From Halalkalibacter oceani (GTDB lineage Bacteria > Bacillota > Bacilli > Bacillales > Bacillaceae_D), in contig NZ_JAMBOS010000034.1 in assembly GCF_023715705.1 (NCBI RefSeq), forward strand, positions 1-36,464: a stretch of 36,464 bases of DNA. The letters run 5' to 3'. Positions 15,179 to 23,104 of this stretch are shown here, piece by piece. Under the pieces are notes generated by a model that saw only the letters and a program-made list of their open reading frames with translations, searched no databases and was not told where the DNA came from. How positions within the stretch are numbered: the first letter of the stretch is position 1; each line of letters starts with the position of its first letter. The position numbers and the translations under genes were made by a program.

Positions 15179-15286
15179 ATGACAGGAGTACAATTACTTG
15201 CGATCCTCGGCTTTGGGTTTATCGCGATGGCCCTAGCAGTCGGCATGGCTATTTACATGCTTAAAGTTTCCGATGAAGCAGAATAA
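15179..15286 (+). CDS. 35-residue single-pass membrane peptide
   Basis: The sequence begins MTGVQLLAILGFGFIAM, continues through ALAVGMAIYML and ends KVSDEAE: one membrane helix with a short acidic tail, probably inside after Lys. AAGGAG lies ten bases before the ATG and a terminator follows at 15313, so it is a self-contained transcription unit. Many Bacillus genomes carry such tiny membrane proteins attached to larger complexes; no partner can be named here. Confidence 0.6.
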   Translation: MTGVQLLAILGFGFIAMALAVGMAIYMLKVSDEAE

Positions 15287-15312
15287 AAAAATCAATGTTT
15301 TACGGTTTGTCT

Positions 15313-15358
15313 AAGACTATTTCATGCTGAAGAAAAACAGTTGAAATAGTCTTTTTTG
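15313..15358 (+). terminator. Terminator after the small membrane peptide
   Basis: AAGACTATTTCA (15313-15324) pairs with TGAAATAGTCTT (15342-15353), followed by a T-run. Confidence 0.85.
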
Positions 15359-15422
15359 TTACCCTGTTTTCAATTTTCTGTTAGAAAGGTACAATAGAAG
15401 AAAGAGGAAGGGGAGACGAACG

Positions 15423-16637
15423 ATGCTAAACCGTTTACTTGTGAGGTTGGAGGAGCTTTACCCTGAGATGATCGAGCTGCGTCGGCTGTTGCATGCTGAA
15501 CCTGAATTGTCATTCGAGGAAGTGAAAACGCCGGCGATGATCGCCGATTATTTAGAGCGGCTTGGCGTTGAGGTGAAAAGGGGTGTCGGAGGACGAGGCG
15601 TAATCGGATACATAAGAGGCGGCAGGCCTGGGAAGACCGTCGCGCTCCGTGCGGATTTTGATGCTTTGCCGATAACAGAAGAAACGGGACTGCCATTCGC
15701 CTCAAAAAAACCGGGTGTCATGCACGCCTGCGGCCATGACGGTCATACGGCGACACTGCTAATCGTCGCCAAGGCTTTGATGGAAGTACGTGAGGAACTG
15801 GAGGGCACGGTTGTGCTCATTCATCAGTTTGCCGAGGAACTTGCCCCAGGCGGCGCAATTGCGATGATTGAGGACGGCTGTTTGGATGGGGTTGACGCGA
15901 TTTACGGTACCCATCTGTGGACGCCGGTTCCAGTAGGGGAGATTGGCTATAGAAGAGGTCCGATCATGGCCGCGGCCGACCGCTTTGATGTGACGATTCT
16001 CGGTCGCGGCGGGCATGGCGCGAGCCCACATGAAACGGTTGATTCAATTGTCGTCGCTTCAGCCGTTGTCGGGCAGCTTCAGCATATCGTCAGCCGCAAT
16101 GTCGATCCGCTCAAATCGGCGGTAATCAGCGTCGGTTCATTTCAGTCGGGCGGCGCCTTTAATGTGATCGCTGATCGTGCAGAGCTGGTTGGAACGGTGC
16201 GTACATTTGATCCGGACGTGCAGGAGCTGTTAATGAAAAGAATCGAAGAAGTGATTCAGGGAACTTGTGCGGCAATGGGAGCGGATTACACGTATTCGTA
16301 TCAAAAAGGCTATCCGGCTGTCATCAACGATGCAGTGGAAACAGAGCGCTTTGTCAGCAGCGTCCAGGCCGTGCATCCGGCAAAGGACGTTGTCGAGATC
16401 GAACCGGTGATGGGCGGCGAGGATTTTGCTTATTATTTGCAGCATGTGCCAGGCAGCTTCTTTTTTACGGGTGCGGGAAATGAAGAAAAAGGGTTAACCT
16501 ACCCTCATCATCATCCGAAATTTGATTTTGATGAAAGGGCGATGGTCATTGCGGGCAAAAGCCTGGTGAGCGCCGCGCTCCATTTTTTACAGGGGACAAA
16601 AGCGGAGCAGCCTGTAAGCGGGCAGGACGTACGCTGA
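15423..16637 (+). CDS. M20D-family amidohydrolase / N-acyl amino acid deacylase
   Basis: The 404-residue cytosolic enzyme belongs to the M20D amidohydrolases, which hydrolyse N-acyl amino acids, N-acetyl-diaminopimelate, or indole-amino acid conjugates. Metal ligands and catalytic residues are visible: C103 and H105 in MHACGHDGH, the Glu pair at 138-139 in HQFAEE, H164 in GTHLW, and a C-terminal His-rich segment (YPHHHPKF) after GGEDFAYYL. The small dimerisation domain lies around 180-295. AAGGGGAG precedes the ATG. It has no partner genes, so the exact substrate cannot be told; dapL and ytnL/yxeP-type enzymes look alike. Confidence 0.88.
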   Translation: MLNRLLVRLEELYPEMIELRRLLHAEPELSFEEVKTPAMIADYLERLGVEVKRGVGGRGVIGYIRGGRPGKTVALRADFDALPITEETGLPFASKKPGVMHACGHDGHTATLLIVAKALMEVREELEGTVVLIHQFAEELAPGGAIAMIEDGCLDGVDAIYGTHLWTPVPVGEIGYRRGPIMAAADRFDVTILGRGGHGASPHETVDSIVVASAVVGQLQHIVSRNVDPLKSAVISVGSFQSGGAFNVIADRAELVGTVRTFDPDVQELLMKRIEEVIQGTCAAMGADYTYSYQKGYPAVINDAVETERFVSSVQAVHPAKDVVEIEPVMGGEDFAYYLQHVPGSFFFTGAGNEEKGLTYPHHHPKFDFDERAMVIAGKSLVSAALHFLQGTKAEQPVSGQDVR

Positions 16638-16668
16638 AAAAGCGGAGTGCGGGAATGGGGAACGACGT

Positions 16669-16773
16669 ATGTCACTGAGCAACCATCCAGCGAATGATAT
16701 AGAGGCGCGACTTCGAGAGAAAACGGAGTCAATGCAGGTACATCTTTTATCATTTGTTCGAATATTCGTGTAG
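16669..16773 (+). CDS. Possible 34-residue peptide
   Basis: A short frame starts at an ATG preceded by GGGGAACGACGT and contains IEARLREKTESMQVHLL, a possible amphipathic helix. It sits between the M20 gene and the next small frame. The composition is compatible with coding, but the ribosome site is weak and there is no family match. It could equally be a remnant of a lost gene. Confidence 0.2.
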   Translation: MSLSNHPANDIEARLREKTESMQVHLLSFVRIFV

Positions 16774-16789
16774 CTGGAGGCCTTGATGA

Positions 16790-16993
16790 ATGTCAGAGAT
16801 GTTTCAAAAGGAAATGGATCGCCTTTTGGAGCATCTCTTTCCTGTTTACAAAAAGACTTGGGCGCTCAGGGAAATTGTGGCAGGTTATGAAAACTCTAAT
16901 TGCCAAATGAAGGTAAGAGACGGATTGAAACCTTTTGTCGTCATATGGCGTTCCATAAGTATCATGATCATTGTAAGCTTACTGAAGAGATAG
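16790..16993 (+). CDS. Doubtful 67-residue protein upstream of the sigma factor
   Basis: TGGAGG lies nine bases before this ATG and the frame begins MSEMFQKEMDRLLEHLFPVYKK, helical and charged, ending in a hydrophobic stretch (SISIMIIVSLL). A probable ECF-type promoter for the next gene (16926-16952) lies within its 3' half, so at least that part may be read as regulatory rather than coding DNA. It may be a decayed gene. Function unknown. Confidence 0.3.
   Translation: MSEMFQKEMDRLLEHLFPVYKKTWALREIVAGYENSNCQMKVRDGLKPFVVIWRSISIMIIVSLLKR
16926..16952 (+). promoter_or_regulatory. ECF-type promoter, likely autoregulatory
   Basis: TGAAAC (16926-16931), followed by CTTTT, then 17 bp to CGTT (16949-16952), closely matches the sigma-W/M/X class (TGAAAC, 16-17 bp, CGTA or CGTC). 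It sits about 80 bp before an ECF sigma gene, as expected for autoregulation. Confidence 0.6.
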
Positions 16994-17029
16994 AGAGACG
17001 GGTGTACACCGAAATCGGAGGTCTTGAAG

Positions 17030-17560
17030 ATGGAAGAACAATTAGTTTTGCGCGCGAAGCAGGGAGATGATGAAGCCTTCAGTCAGCTGATTGAACAGCA
17101 TTTAAAAACGGTGGAAAAATTTGCCTATCAACTTGGTGTTCATCATATGCATGTCGAAGACGTCACACAGGAAGTGTTTATAAAAGTGTACCGCTTTTTA
17201 AACAAGCATAACCGCGGAAAATTTACAACCTGGCTTTATTCGATCACCTTGAATGTCGTCAGGGATTTTTACCGCAGCGAACAGCGCCAAAAAAGAAAAA
17301 CGCAGGCGCTGAAGCAAATGGCTCCGCAGAGCATGTATGTGGAGCAGTTTTTTGATGAAGAATCAAAGGTGTTGCATGAATTTATTCAATCGCTAGATGA
17401 GAAATATAAAATTCCGATCATTCTTCATTATTTTCATGATTTGCCTTATCAGGAAATCGCCGAGGTGCTTAATGTAACCGAAGGAGCCGTGAAAACGAGG
17501 ATGCTGCGAGCAAAGAAGCAGTTGAAAGGAAAGTTTGAAAAAGTAGGTGAGCAGCTATGA
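17030..17560 (+). CDS. ECF-family RNA polymerase sigma factor
   Basis: The 176-residue protein has the two ECF regions: region 2 at about 20-90 (HVEDVTQEVFIKVYRFL, then FTTWLYSITLNVVRDFYR) and region 4 at about 118-170 (KIPIILHYFHDLPYQEIAEVLNVTEGAVKTRMLRA). It redirects RNA polymerase to TGAAAC-type promoters. An in-frame TTG at 17024 has its GGAGG too close, so the ATG at 17030, eight bases from CGGAGG, is the start. The stop overlaps the start of the next gene as ATGA, and that gene encodes a membrane protein of the anti-sigma type. The exact ECF group and inducing signal cannot be told from the sequence. Confidence 0.93.
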   Translation: MEEQLVLRAKQGDDEAFSQLIEQHLKTVEKFAYQLGVHHMHVEDVTQEVFIKVYRFLNKHNRGKFTTWLYSITLNVVRDFYRSEQRQKRKTQALKQMAPQSMYVEQFFDEESKVLHEFIQSLDEKYKIPIILHYFHDLPYQEIAEVLNVTEGAVKTRMLRAKKQLKGKFEKVGEQL

Positions 17561-18507
17561 ATGATCAACAACTAAAAGAGATGATGGATAAACTGAAGGG
17601 GCAGTATGATCAACTGCCGCAAAAAACGTCATCTTCACATATAATGGCACAAATTGAAAAGGAAAAACGCCCGCGGTGGGGCCGCTTTTTTCATCGTTGG
17701 CAGGCGGTGGCGATGATTGTGCTTGCCCTTGGGCTCGGCAGTGTGCTGACGGTCAATCAGCTTGGAAATTTCAGCTCGGAAGCACCAAGTGACTCAAGTG
17801 GAGACGAGCCCGAAATCGCTTTGATGCCGGATGCTGAAAGTGGACAAAGCGAGGAAGAATTCAACATCTTTAATGAAGCTCCGGAAATTAACGAATTCGA
17901 AACGGATGAGCCGGAGATGGATTCCCGCGAAGCAGCATCAAATGATAATGAGGAAGCCGGTGAGGCGGCGGGTGCCGAGAACGAGTCCGAGGTCATTGAA
18001 TCGAGTGAGCGGTTCGAGGAAACGATTATGGTGGAAGGAATGGATGAGCAGATCCTCCTTAAGGAGGTCCAAAGTCCGGAACTGAACTTTACGACAAGGG
18101 TTAATGAGCAGTATGTCGTTGAGCAATTTACTGCTGAAGAAGGTCAGACGTTGCAGTTTTTTACAAACTTTTCCGGGGAGCCGGCAACGACGCCTTTCTT
18201 TACGGTGATCGAAGAGCAGATCGACGCCGCTTCGCCTGAAGAGCTGGAGGCTTCATTGCGTGAACGGTATGAAGCCGCCGGCTGGACGGAGCGCGAAGAT
18301 GGAAGCCCGCTTTCTTCTCATGAGACGGAGCTGACCTTCGCTGCTGAACTAAGCTTCGAAATGGAAGGGGCGACGCTTGAAACCGCGATTATCGAACATG
18401 GGGGCGCCTACTACCGCCTTGCTGCTGAGATAAACATAAGTGGTGATGGGCGCGAAAGAGTATTTCGTGATATCGGCGTCCTGCTGAAATACGCTGAATT
18501 TGAATAA
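17557..18507 (+). CDS. Membrane-anchored anti-sigma factor (predicted)
   Basis: The 316-residue protein has a short cytosolic N-terminus (1-47, helical and charged, suited to bind the sigma factor), one membrane segment (about 48-66) and a large outside part. The outside part starts with a very acidic linker (about 75-155, Glu, Asp, Ser and Asn), then a folded domain (about 160-316). This is the layout of RsiX-like and other anti-sigma factors, and it is coupled by ATGA to the sigma gene. No zinc-binding anti-sigma (ZAS) motif is visible. The function is inferred from position and topology. Confidence 0.8.
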   Translation: MNDQQLKEMMDKLKGQYDQLPQKTSSSHIMAQIEKEKRPRWGRFFHRWQAVAMIVLALGLGSVLTVNQLGNFSSEAPSDSSGDEPEIALMPDAESGQSEEEFNIFNEAPEINEFETDEPEMDSREAASNDNEEAGEAAGAENESEVIESSERFEETIMVEGMDEQILLKEVQSPELNFTTRVNEQYVVEQFTAEEGQTLQFFTNFSGEPATTPFFTVIEEQIDAASPEELEASLRERYEAAGWTEREDGSPLSSHETELTFAAELSFEMEGATLETAIIEHGGAYYRLAAEINISGDGRERVFRDIGVLLKYAEFE

Positions 18508-18533
18508 TCCGATTTGCACGAGCGCGTCACCCG

Positions 18534-18575
18534 GGGTGTGCCAAAAGGAAAACCAACCTTGAGGCGCACCCTGTT
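18534..18575 (+). terminator. Terminator of the sigma/anti-sigma operon
   Basis: GGGTGTGCC (18534-18542) pairs with GGCGCACCC (18563-18571). The loop AAAAGGAAAACCAACCTT recalls the T1 core, but the base pairs differ, so this is at best a degenerate T1 member. A weak T tract follows. Confidence 0.6.
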
Positions 18576-18582
18576 TTGCTGG

Positions 18583-18629
18583 AAACTGCTGAAAAAGTAC
18601 GATTTCACTTTTTCAGCAGTTTTTTCGTA
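18583..18629. terminator. Second terminator hairpin
   Basis: AAACTGCTGAAAAAGT (18583-18598) pairs perfectly with ACTTTTTCAGCAGTTT (18607-18622), with a T-run. It shares CTGCTGAAAA and GATTTC with the terminator at 24190-24230. From 18630 to 18789 I see only repeat words (TAATGAGCGTAGCC, TTTCAGCGGCCTC) and no gene. Confidence 0.8.
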
Positions 18630-18789
18630 ATGAGCGTAGCCATTCCACTTCTTAGAGGTTACAAAAAAGGACGTTTTTCAGCGGCCTCGTTTTGCTGCTA
18701 GCTGTCTGATTGCTTGAAAATGTAAGGTGAAAGAAGGGACTGTTGTCCATATCAGCGCATATGCATGATAGAAAAAAGGGGATGACGTT

Positions 18790-19191
18790 GTGAGGATGGC
18801 CGTCTGGGTGTATATAAGGGTTCTGCTGTTAGTAACCGCTTATGGCGGAGTGGTGGCTGCGGCCAGTCTTTTTCCCCGTTCGCCAATCTGGGAGCTTTCG
18901 GCTTTTATCGGAGAAGTGATGTTTTCTCCATTCAAGCTGCTGGCCGCCTGTCTGCTGTTTATCGCCGGGTTTCTCGCCTATTCATCTTTTGTTCGTGACT
19001 TGATCAGCAGCTGCATTCCGCATTATACAAAAAGGCCGGGAAAGCGGGCAAAGAGGGTGTTTGCCTGCGCAGCTTTAGGATCGTTTGTACCTCTTCTTCT
19101 TACGCAAGGATTAATTGCATGTTTCGCGCTTTTTCTTGCTCTCTGGTATGGTATAATGGATGTCGGTTTTATGAGAAAACGCTGGAAATAG
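18790..19191 (+). CDS. Small integral membrane protein, function unknown
   Basis: The 133-residue protein has three or four hydrophobic segments (about 7-27, 34-67 and 90-122) and a basic loop KRPGKRAKR between them. The GTG start follows AAGGGGA at seven bases; an ATG two codons later is the alternative. It ends 18 bp before ypbG in the same direction and probably forms an operon with it. I do not recognise the family. Confidence 0.62.
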   Translation: MRMAVWVYIRVLLLVTAYGGVVAAASLFPRSPIWELSAFIGEVMFSPFKLLAACLLFIAGFLAYSSFVRDLISSCIPHYTKRPGKRAKRVFACAALGSFVPLLLTQGLIACFALFLALWYGIMDVGFMRKRWK

Positions 19192-19209
19192 GAAGCTAAG
19201 GAGCACAGG

Positions 19210-19974
19210 ATGAACATTTTCATTTCTCTCATTGTGGCGGCAGGAGCCGTCCTTGTTTTTTATATGATTACGGAGGCTTTTCGTACGCGGATTCGGCGGC
19301 AGCAGTTGACATTCGAACATTTACCGGCAGCTTTTGATGGCTTCCAGCTGTTTTTTATTAGTGATATTCATCGCCGTCGTCTGCCAGACCTGCTCTTTGA
19401 AGCACTTCACGGAAGCGTCGACCTTGTGATTATTGGTGGGGATTTATGTGAAAAAGGAGTGCCGCTGGCCAGGATAGAGGATAATTTGCGCCGGCTCGCC
19501 TCACTTGGACCGTGCGTCTTTGTCTGGGGTAATAACGACGAAGAAGTCGGGGCTCAACAGCTGCGCCGACTGCTTGCGCGTCATCAGGTGAGCGAGCTTG
19601 TTAATTCAGGCAAGGTCATTACGCGCGGTGCGGATAAGCTGTTTGTCGGCGGTGTTGATGACATTGGGCACAAGCGGGCTGACGTAAGGAAGGTTAGTAC
19701 CCTGGTAGAGGAAGAATTTGCAATTCTCGTCAGTCACTATCCTGAAATCGCAGACGCTTTGCCGGCCGATCATCCCTTTTCACTCATTCTGAGCGGCCAC
19801 ACTCATGGGGGGCAAATCCGGTTTTTCGGCTGGGGGCTGGAGGAAAAAGGGCAAATCAAGCAGAAGTCCGGCTATGTTCATGTAATCAGCAATGGATTCG
19901 GCACCTCAACGCTTCCGCTTCGACTGGCGGCTCCCGCTGAAACCCATCTTATTCAGCTGCGGCGAACGGAATGA
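19210..19974 (+). CDS. ypbG: Metallophosphoesterase, YpbG type
   Basis: This 254-residue protein is anchored by an N-terminal membrane segment (about 3-21) with a calcineurin-like phosphoesterase domain behind it. Metal-site motifs are D52 and H54 (SDIH), D78 (GGD), N108 (GNND), H176 (SHYP), and H197/H199 (GHTHGG). The normal GNHD/E motif here reads GNND, so the usual catalytic His is replaced by Asn 109. AAGGAG precedes the ATG. It follows the membrane gene above and precedes the MerR gene with its own promoter. The substrate is unknown. Confidence 0.83.
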   Translation: MNIFISLIVAAGAVLVFYMITEAFRTRIRRQQLTFEHLPAAFDGFQLFFISDIHRRRLPDLLFEALHGSVDLVIIGGDLCEKGVPLARIEDNLRRLASLGPCVFVWGNNDEEVGAQQLRRLLARHQVSELVNSGKVITRGADKLFVGGVDDIGHKRADVRKVSTLVEEEFAILVSHYPEIADALPADHPFSLILSGHTHGGQIRFFGWGLEEKGQIKQKSGYVHVISNGFGTSTLPLRLAAPAETHLIQLRRTE

Positions 19975-19977
19975 GTG

Positions 19978-20028
19978 TTGTATAAGCAGTTGTACAAAGT
20001 TTACACAGGTTGTATCATTCGCTATACT
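19978..20028 (+). promoter_or_regulatory. Promoter and possible operator repeats of the MerR-type gene
   Basis: TTTACA (20000-20005), 17 bp and TATACT (20023-20028) form a good promoter. The word TTGTA occurs at 19978, 19990 and 20010, and TGTACA is a palindrome at 19991-19996, just before the -35. Another TGTACAC lies at 20041. Such TGTA-rich repeats overlapping a -35 are typical of autoregulation by the LitR/CarH branch, but the match here is suggestive only. Confidence 0.55.
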
Positions 20029-20144
20029 GTGGAGTAAGTATGTACACGCGTTGAACGAGAGCAGACCGGTTATTCTTTTCCAGACGGGTGTGGTTCGTCG
20101 CGGACGGAAGACGTTTTTTCGTTACTCAGCAGGAGGAGAAGGAT

Positions 20145-21041
20145 ATGACTTCGAAAGAAGGGAAATATAATATTAAAGCGATTTCGACGATGTTAGGAAT
20201 TCAAGCGGGTACCCTGCGGGCGTGGGAGCGCCGCTACCGAATTGTCAAGCCGATTCGCAATGCAGCAGGACATCGCTTGTATTCCGACGAACATGTCGCA
20301 ATTTTGCGCTGGTTAATTGATAAAGTAAATAAAGGGTTTACAATTGGACAAGCTGTCGGACTGCTGGAGAAAGATCACGCTCCTTCAATGCATTCCAGAC
20401 AGGAGGCGCGTCATGAGGATTATGCCGTCAGACTTGGCGATGAAATGCTGAGGGCGTTGCTTTCTTTTCGGGAAAGAGAAGCCCATTATTTGCTGAATCA
20501 GGCTTTCAGTATGTTCAGCATCGATAAAGTGATGGTCGACATTTTAGGCGCCCTGCTTGTGAAGGTTGGAGAAATGCGGAATAGCGGTGAGATTTCGCTT
20601 GCCGGTGAGCAGTTTGTCTCGACTTTTTTACGAACGAAGATGGGCGCGATTCTGCACAGCTTTCCGATTGACGGTTTTTTGCCAAGGGTCGTGACAGTGT
20701 GCGGGCCTGATGAAACCGATGAATGCGGGTTAATGAGCTATAAGCTGTTTCTGCGGCAGAAAGGGTTTGAAGTGATCTGTTTAGGAAAGAAAATTCCAGT
20801 TGGCGATGTCGAACAGGTCATCAGGGAAGTAGAGGCGCGGATGTTCTTTACATCCTGTATGAATGAGAGCAATGTTGGCCACACGATGGAGATGATAAAG
20901 CGGCTCAACGAAGTGTACCCGCAGTTGATTATCGGAGCTGGCGGGGAGGCGATCGAGCAGCATCGCCCGGCAGAAAAGTACCGGGTCGGTTCAACAAGGC
21001 CGGATTGGGAGAGCTGGCTGCAAAAGCAGCTCAGAGGATAG
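20145..21041 (+). CDS. MerR-family regulator with a cobalamin-type C-terminal domain lacking the ligand residues
   Basis: The 298-residue protein has an N-terminal MerR winged helix (7-75: YNIKAISTMLGIQAGTLRAWERRY), a helical domain (about 95-170) and a Rossmann-like domain (about 180-298), as in the LitR/CarH regulators that sense light through adenosylcobalamin. The cobalamin signatures are changed: the expected W-x9-EH reads R145 and E155-Q156, and the DxHxxG ligand motif reads ExDxxG, with D192 in place of His. Hence binding of B12 in the usual base-off/His-on form looks unlikely. AGGAGGAGAAGG precedes the ATG at 20145; longer upstream frames lack such a site. The targets are unknown. Confidence 0.85.
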   Translation: MTSKEGKYNIKAISTMLGIQAGTLRAWERRYRIVKPIRNAAGHRLYSDEHVAILRWLIDKVNKGFTIGQAVGLLEKDHAPSMHSRQEARHEDYAVRLGDEMLRALLSFREREAHYLLNQAFSMFSIDKVMVDILGALLVKVGEMRNSGEISLAGEQFVSTFLRTKMGAILHSFPIDGFLPRVVTVCGPDETDECGLMSYKLFLRQKGFEVICLGKKIPVGDVEQVIREVEARMFFTSCMNESNVGHTMEMIKRLNEVYPQLIIGAGGEAIEQHRPAEKYRVGSTRPDWESWLQKQLRG

Positions 21042-21161
21042 AAAAATGGTCTCCCTGTTTACGAACCTTCTTTTCTGTCTGCTCATATCGTATAGTAAGA
21101 CTTTTCTACGGATGAAACCACTTAAGCATGTAGGGAGTTCAGGGACAAAGGAGGGGGAAAA

Positions 21162-21773
21162 ATGCGTCTTGAACGCTTGGCATCTAATAAATTCAAAGTA
21201 TTTTTAACATATGATGATTTAAAGGAACGGGGCATATCGAAAGAAGATTTGTGGCAAGATGTGCCAAAGGTTCATGATCTATTTCGCGATATGATGCTTG
21301 AAGCTGACGATGAGCTTGGTTTTAAGGTTGACGGACCGGTGGCAGTTGAAGTATATGCTATGCCGGCGCAGGGCATGGTGATTATTGTGACAAAGGGTCT
21401 TCCTGATGATCAATATGGCGTCGATTATGATGATGGCTATATTGAAATGCAGGTTACGCTTGATGAGACCGAGGAGATCTTTTATGAATTTCAGGATATT
21501 GAAGATGTGATTGACCTCACGGCGCGGCTTTACGCCTTTGGTGCGATTGGCGGAACACTTTACTCGTTTGAGGGCCGATATTATTTAAGCTTCGAGGAGT
21601 ACGACCTCGATGAGATTGAAGAGGAGGCATTTGTCGCTCTTTTGGCAGAGTACGGCAATCCTGCAACGGTTTCTTCCTTCCGCGTCGCTGAATATGGCAA
21701 AGTGATCGCGGAGCATGAAGCGATTTTACAACTGTATATGAGTTTTTTCGGAAAAAGGACTGATCAATTATAG
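21162..21773 (+). CDS. mecB: MecA paralogue adaptor protein MecB (YpbH)
   Basis: The 203-residue cytosolic adaptor belongs to the MecA/YpbH family, which brings substrates to the ClpCP protease. It shows the family N-terminus MRLERLASNKFKVFLTYDDL, followed by an acidic linker and the C-terminal domain (from about 105) that docks on ClpC. The N-terminal MRLERL rather than the MecA MEIERIN start and the place after ypbG favour YpbH/MecB. AAAGGAGGGGG precedes the ATG. A terminator overlaps its 3' end. Confidence 0.92.
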   Translation: MRLERLASNKFKVFLTYDDLKERGISKEDLWQDVPKVHDLFRDMMLEADDELGFKVDGPVAVEVYAMPAQGMVIIVTKGLPDDQYGVDYDDGYIEMQVTLDETEEIFYEFQDIEDVIDLTARLYAFGAIGGTLYSFEGRYYLSFEEYDLDEIEEEAFVALLAEYGNPATVSSFRVAEYGKVIAEHEAILQLYMSFFGKRTDQL

Positions 21774-21788
21774 AATCAGTCTTTTTTG
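21753..21788 (+). terminator. Terminator of mecB
   Basis: AAAAGGACTGAT (21753-21764) pairs with ATCAGTCTTTT (from 21775), followed by a T-run; the stop codon lies in the loop. Confidence 0.85.
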
Positions 21789-21895
21789 CCGTTTTCTTAA
21801 AAAAAGATTATGATACAATAGCCTAGACTAGTTCCACTTAGAGAAATAGGCGAATAAACTAGTGATACATAATGTTGGCGAGAGGTGAGCACGGA

Positions 21896-22813
21896 ATGAA
21901 GATAGCAGTACTGTACGGGGGGATTTCAGCAGAGCGGGAAGTGTCCTTATCTTCGGGTAAGGGGATTATGAACGCATTAGAGCAGCGCGGACACGACGTC
22001 GTCGGCATTGACTTTCATCCTGAACGGCTTGAGGAGCTGCTGAAGCTGGATGTAGATATTGTCTATATTGGCCTGCATGGCCGCTATGGAGAGGACGGAA
22101 AGATTCAGGCGTTACTCGATATGCTTAACTTGCGCTATGTCGGTTCGGGTGTCCAGGGGTCTGCTTTGGCGATGGATAAAGCGCGGGCAAAGCTGTTTTT
22201 TGCACGCAACGGCACACGGACGGCGCAGGAGCAGGTTTTATACCGCCATTCATACGAGCGCGAGAAGATTGAGATTGGTCTACCTTTCCCGCTGGTCGTC
22301 AAGCCGAATCAGGAAGGGTCGACAATTGGGATTACATTTGCGGAAAATAGAGAGCAGCTTTTGGCCGGGATTGAGGAAGCATTTAAGCTTGATGAAACGG
22401 TCTTGATTGAGGAGTTCATTTCCGGGAGAGAGGTAACGGTGGCAGTAATCGGAAATCGCGGTCAGGAAAAAGCGCTGCCGGTTGTTGAAATTGTCCCGAA
22501 AAATAAATACTATGACTACGAAGCGAAGTACGCCGTCGGAATGAGTGAGCATATCGTACCGGCTCGGCTGTCAGATGAGTATACCGACTATGTGAAGAAA
22601 CATGCCGTGCTCGCTCATCAGGCGCTCGGCTGTGATGTTTATTCGCGCGTCGATTTTATCGTGCCTGAGGACGGCACAGAGCCGGTCATTTTGGAGGTTA
22701 ACACGCTTCCCGGTATGACGCCGACGAGCTTGTATCCGGATGCTGCAAAGGCGATCGGTCTGTCATATGAAGAGATGATTGAAGAGCTTGTTATGCTTTC
22801 ATTGAAAAAATAA
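21896..22813 (+). CDS. ddl: D-alanine--D-alanine ligase
   Basis: Ddl joins two D-alanines using ATP to make the dipeptide that MurF adds to peptidoglycan precursors. The 305 residues have the N-terminal LYGGISAEREVSLSSG motif, the ATP-grasp core (LPFPLVVKPNQEGSTIGI, then VLIEEFISGREVTVAVIG) and the C-terminal metal and D-Ala site (YSRVDFIVPEDGTEPVILEVNTLPGMT, residues about 260-285). The frame is open from an ATG at 21872, but GAGGTGA seven bases before 21896 and the usual MKIAVLYGG start fix the later ATG. It is a single gene with its own terminator. Confidence 0.95.
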   Translation: MKIAVLYGGISAEREVSLSSGKGIMNALEQRGHDVVGIDFHPERLEELLKLDVDIVYIGLHGRYGEDGKIQALLDMLNLRYVGSGVQGSALAMDKARAKLFFARNGTRTAQEQVLYRHSYEREKIEIGLPFPLVVKPNQEGSTIGITFAENREQLLAGIEEAFKLDETVLIEEFISGREVTVAVIGNRGQEKALPVVEIVPKNKYYDYEAKYAVGMSEHIVPARLSDEYTDYVKKHAVLAHQALGCDVYSRVDFIVPEDGTEPVILEVNTLPGMTPTSLYPDAAKAIGLSYEEMIEELVMLSLKK

Positions 22814-22836
22814 CCGATTGAACAGAGACGGTGACC

Positions 22837-22873
22837 AAAATATCGCGCCATTTAAGCTGGCGCGATATTTTCC
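22837..22873 (+). terminator. Terminator of ddl
   Basis: AAAATATCGCGCC (22837-22849) pairs with GGCGCGATATTTT (22859-22871). Confidence 0.85.
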
Positions 22874-23104
22874 GCTTCGTTTAGATGGTTGAACCGGCTT
22901 TCAACGGCCACTCAGACTTGTCCCAACGGGCAGGTCCTTTCGTCGTCGATGACAGAACGGAGCTTTGTTGGCATTCTTTCGCTCCTTTCGCAAAGAATAT
23001 AAGGAATGAAGCGGCAGAAGCGTCTTGTTTCCGTCGTTTGCTGTAAATTGGTATACTAAATAAGAATCAAGTATGAGTGGCAGTGTGGAAAATGGGGTGG
23101 AAAT
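22874..23104. other. Non-coding spacer before ypdA
   Basis: No gene is seen. It holds small dyads (GTTGAA/TTCAAC near 22890; ATTCTTT/AAAGAAT near 22974-22997) and a good -10 TATACT near 23052-23057 with no clear -35, a likely ypdA promoter. Confidence 0.4.
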
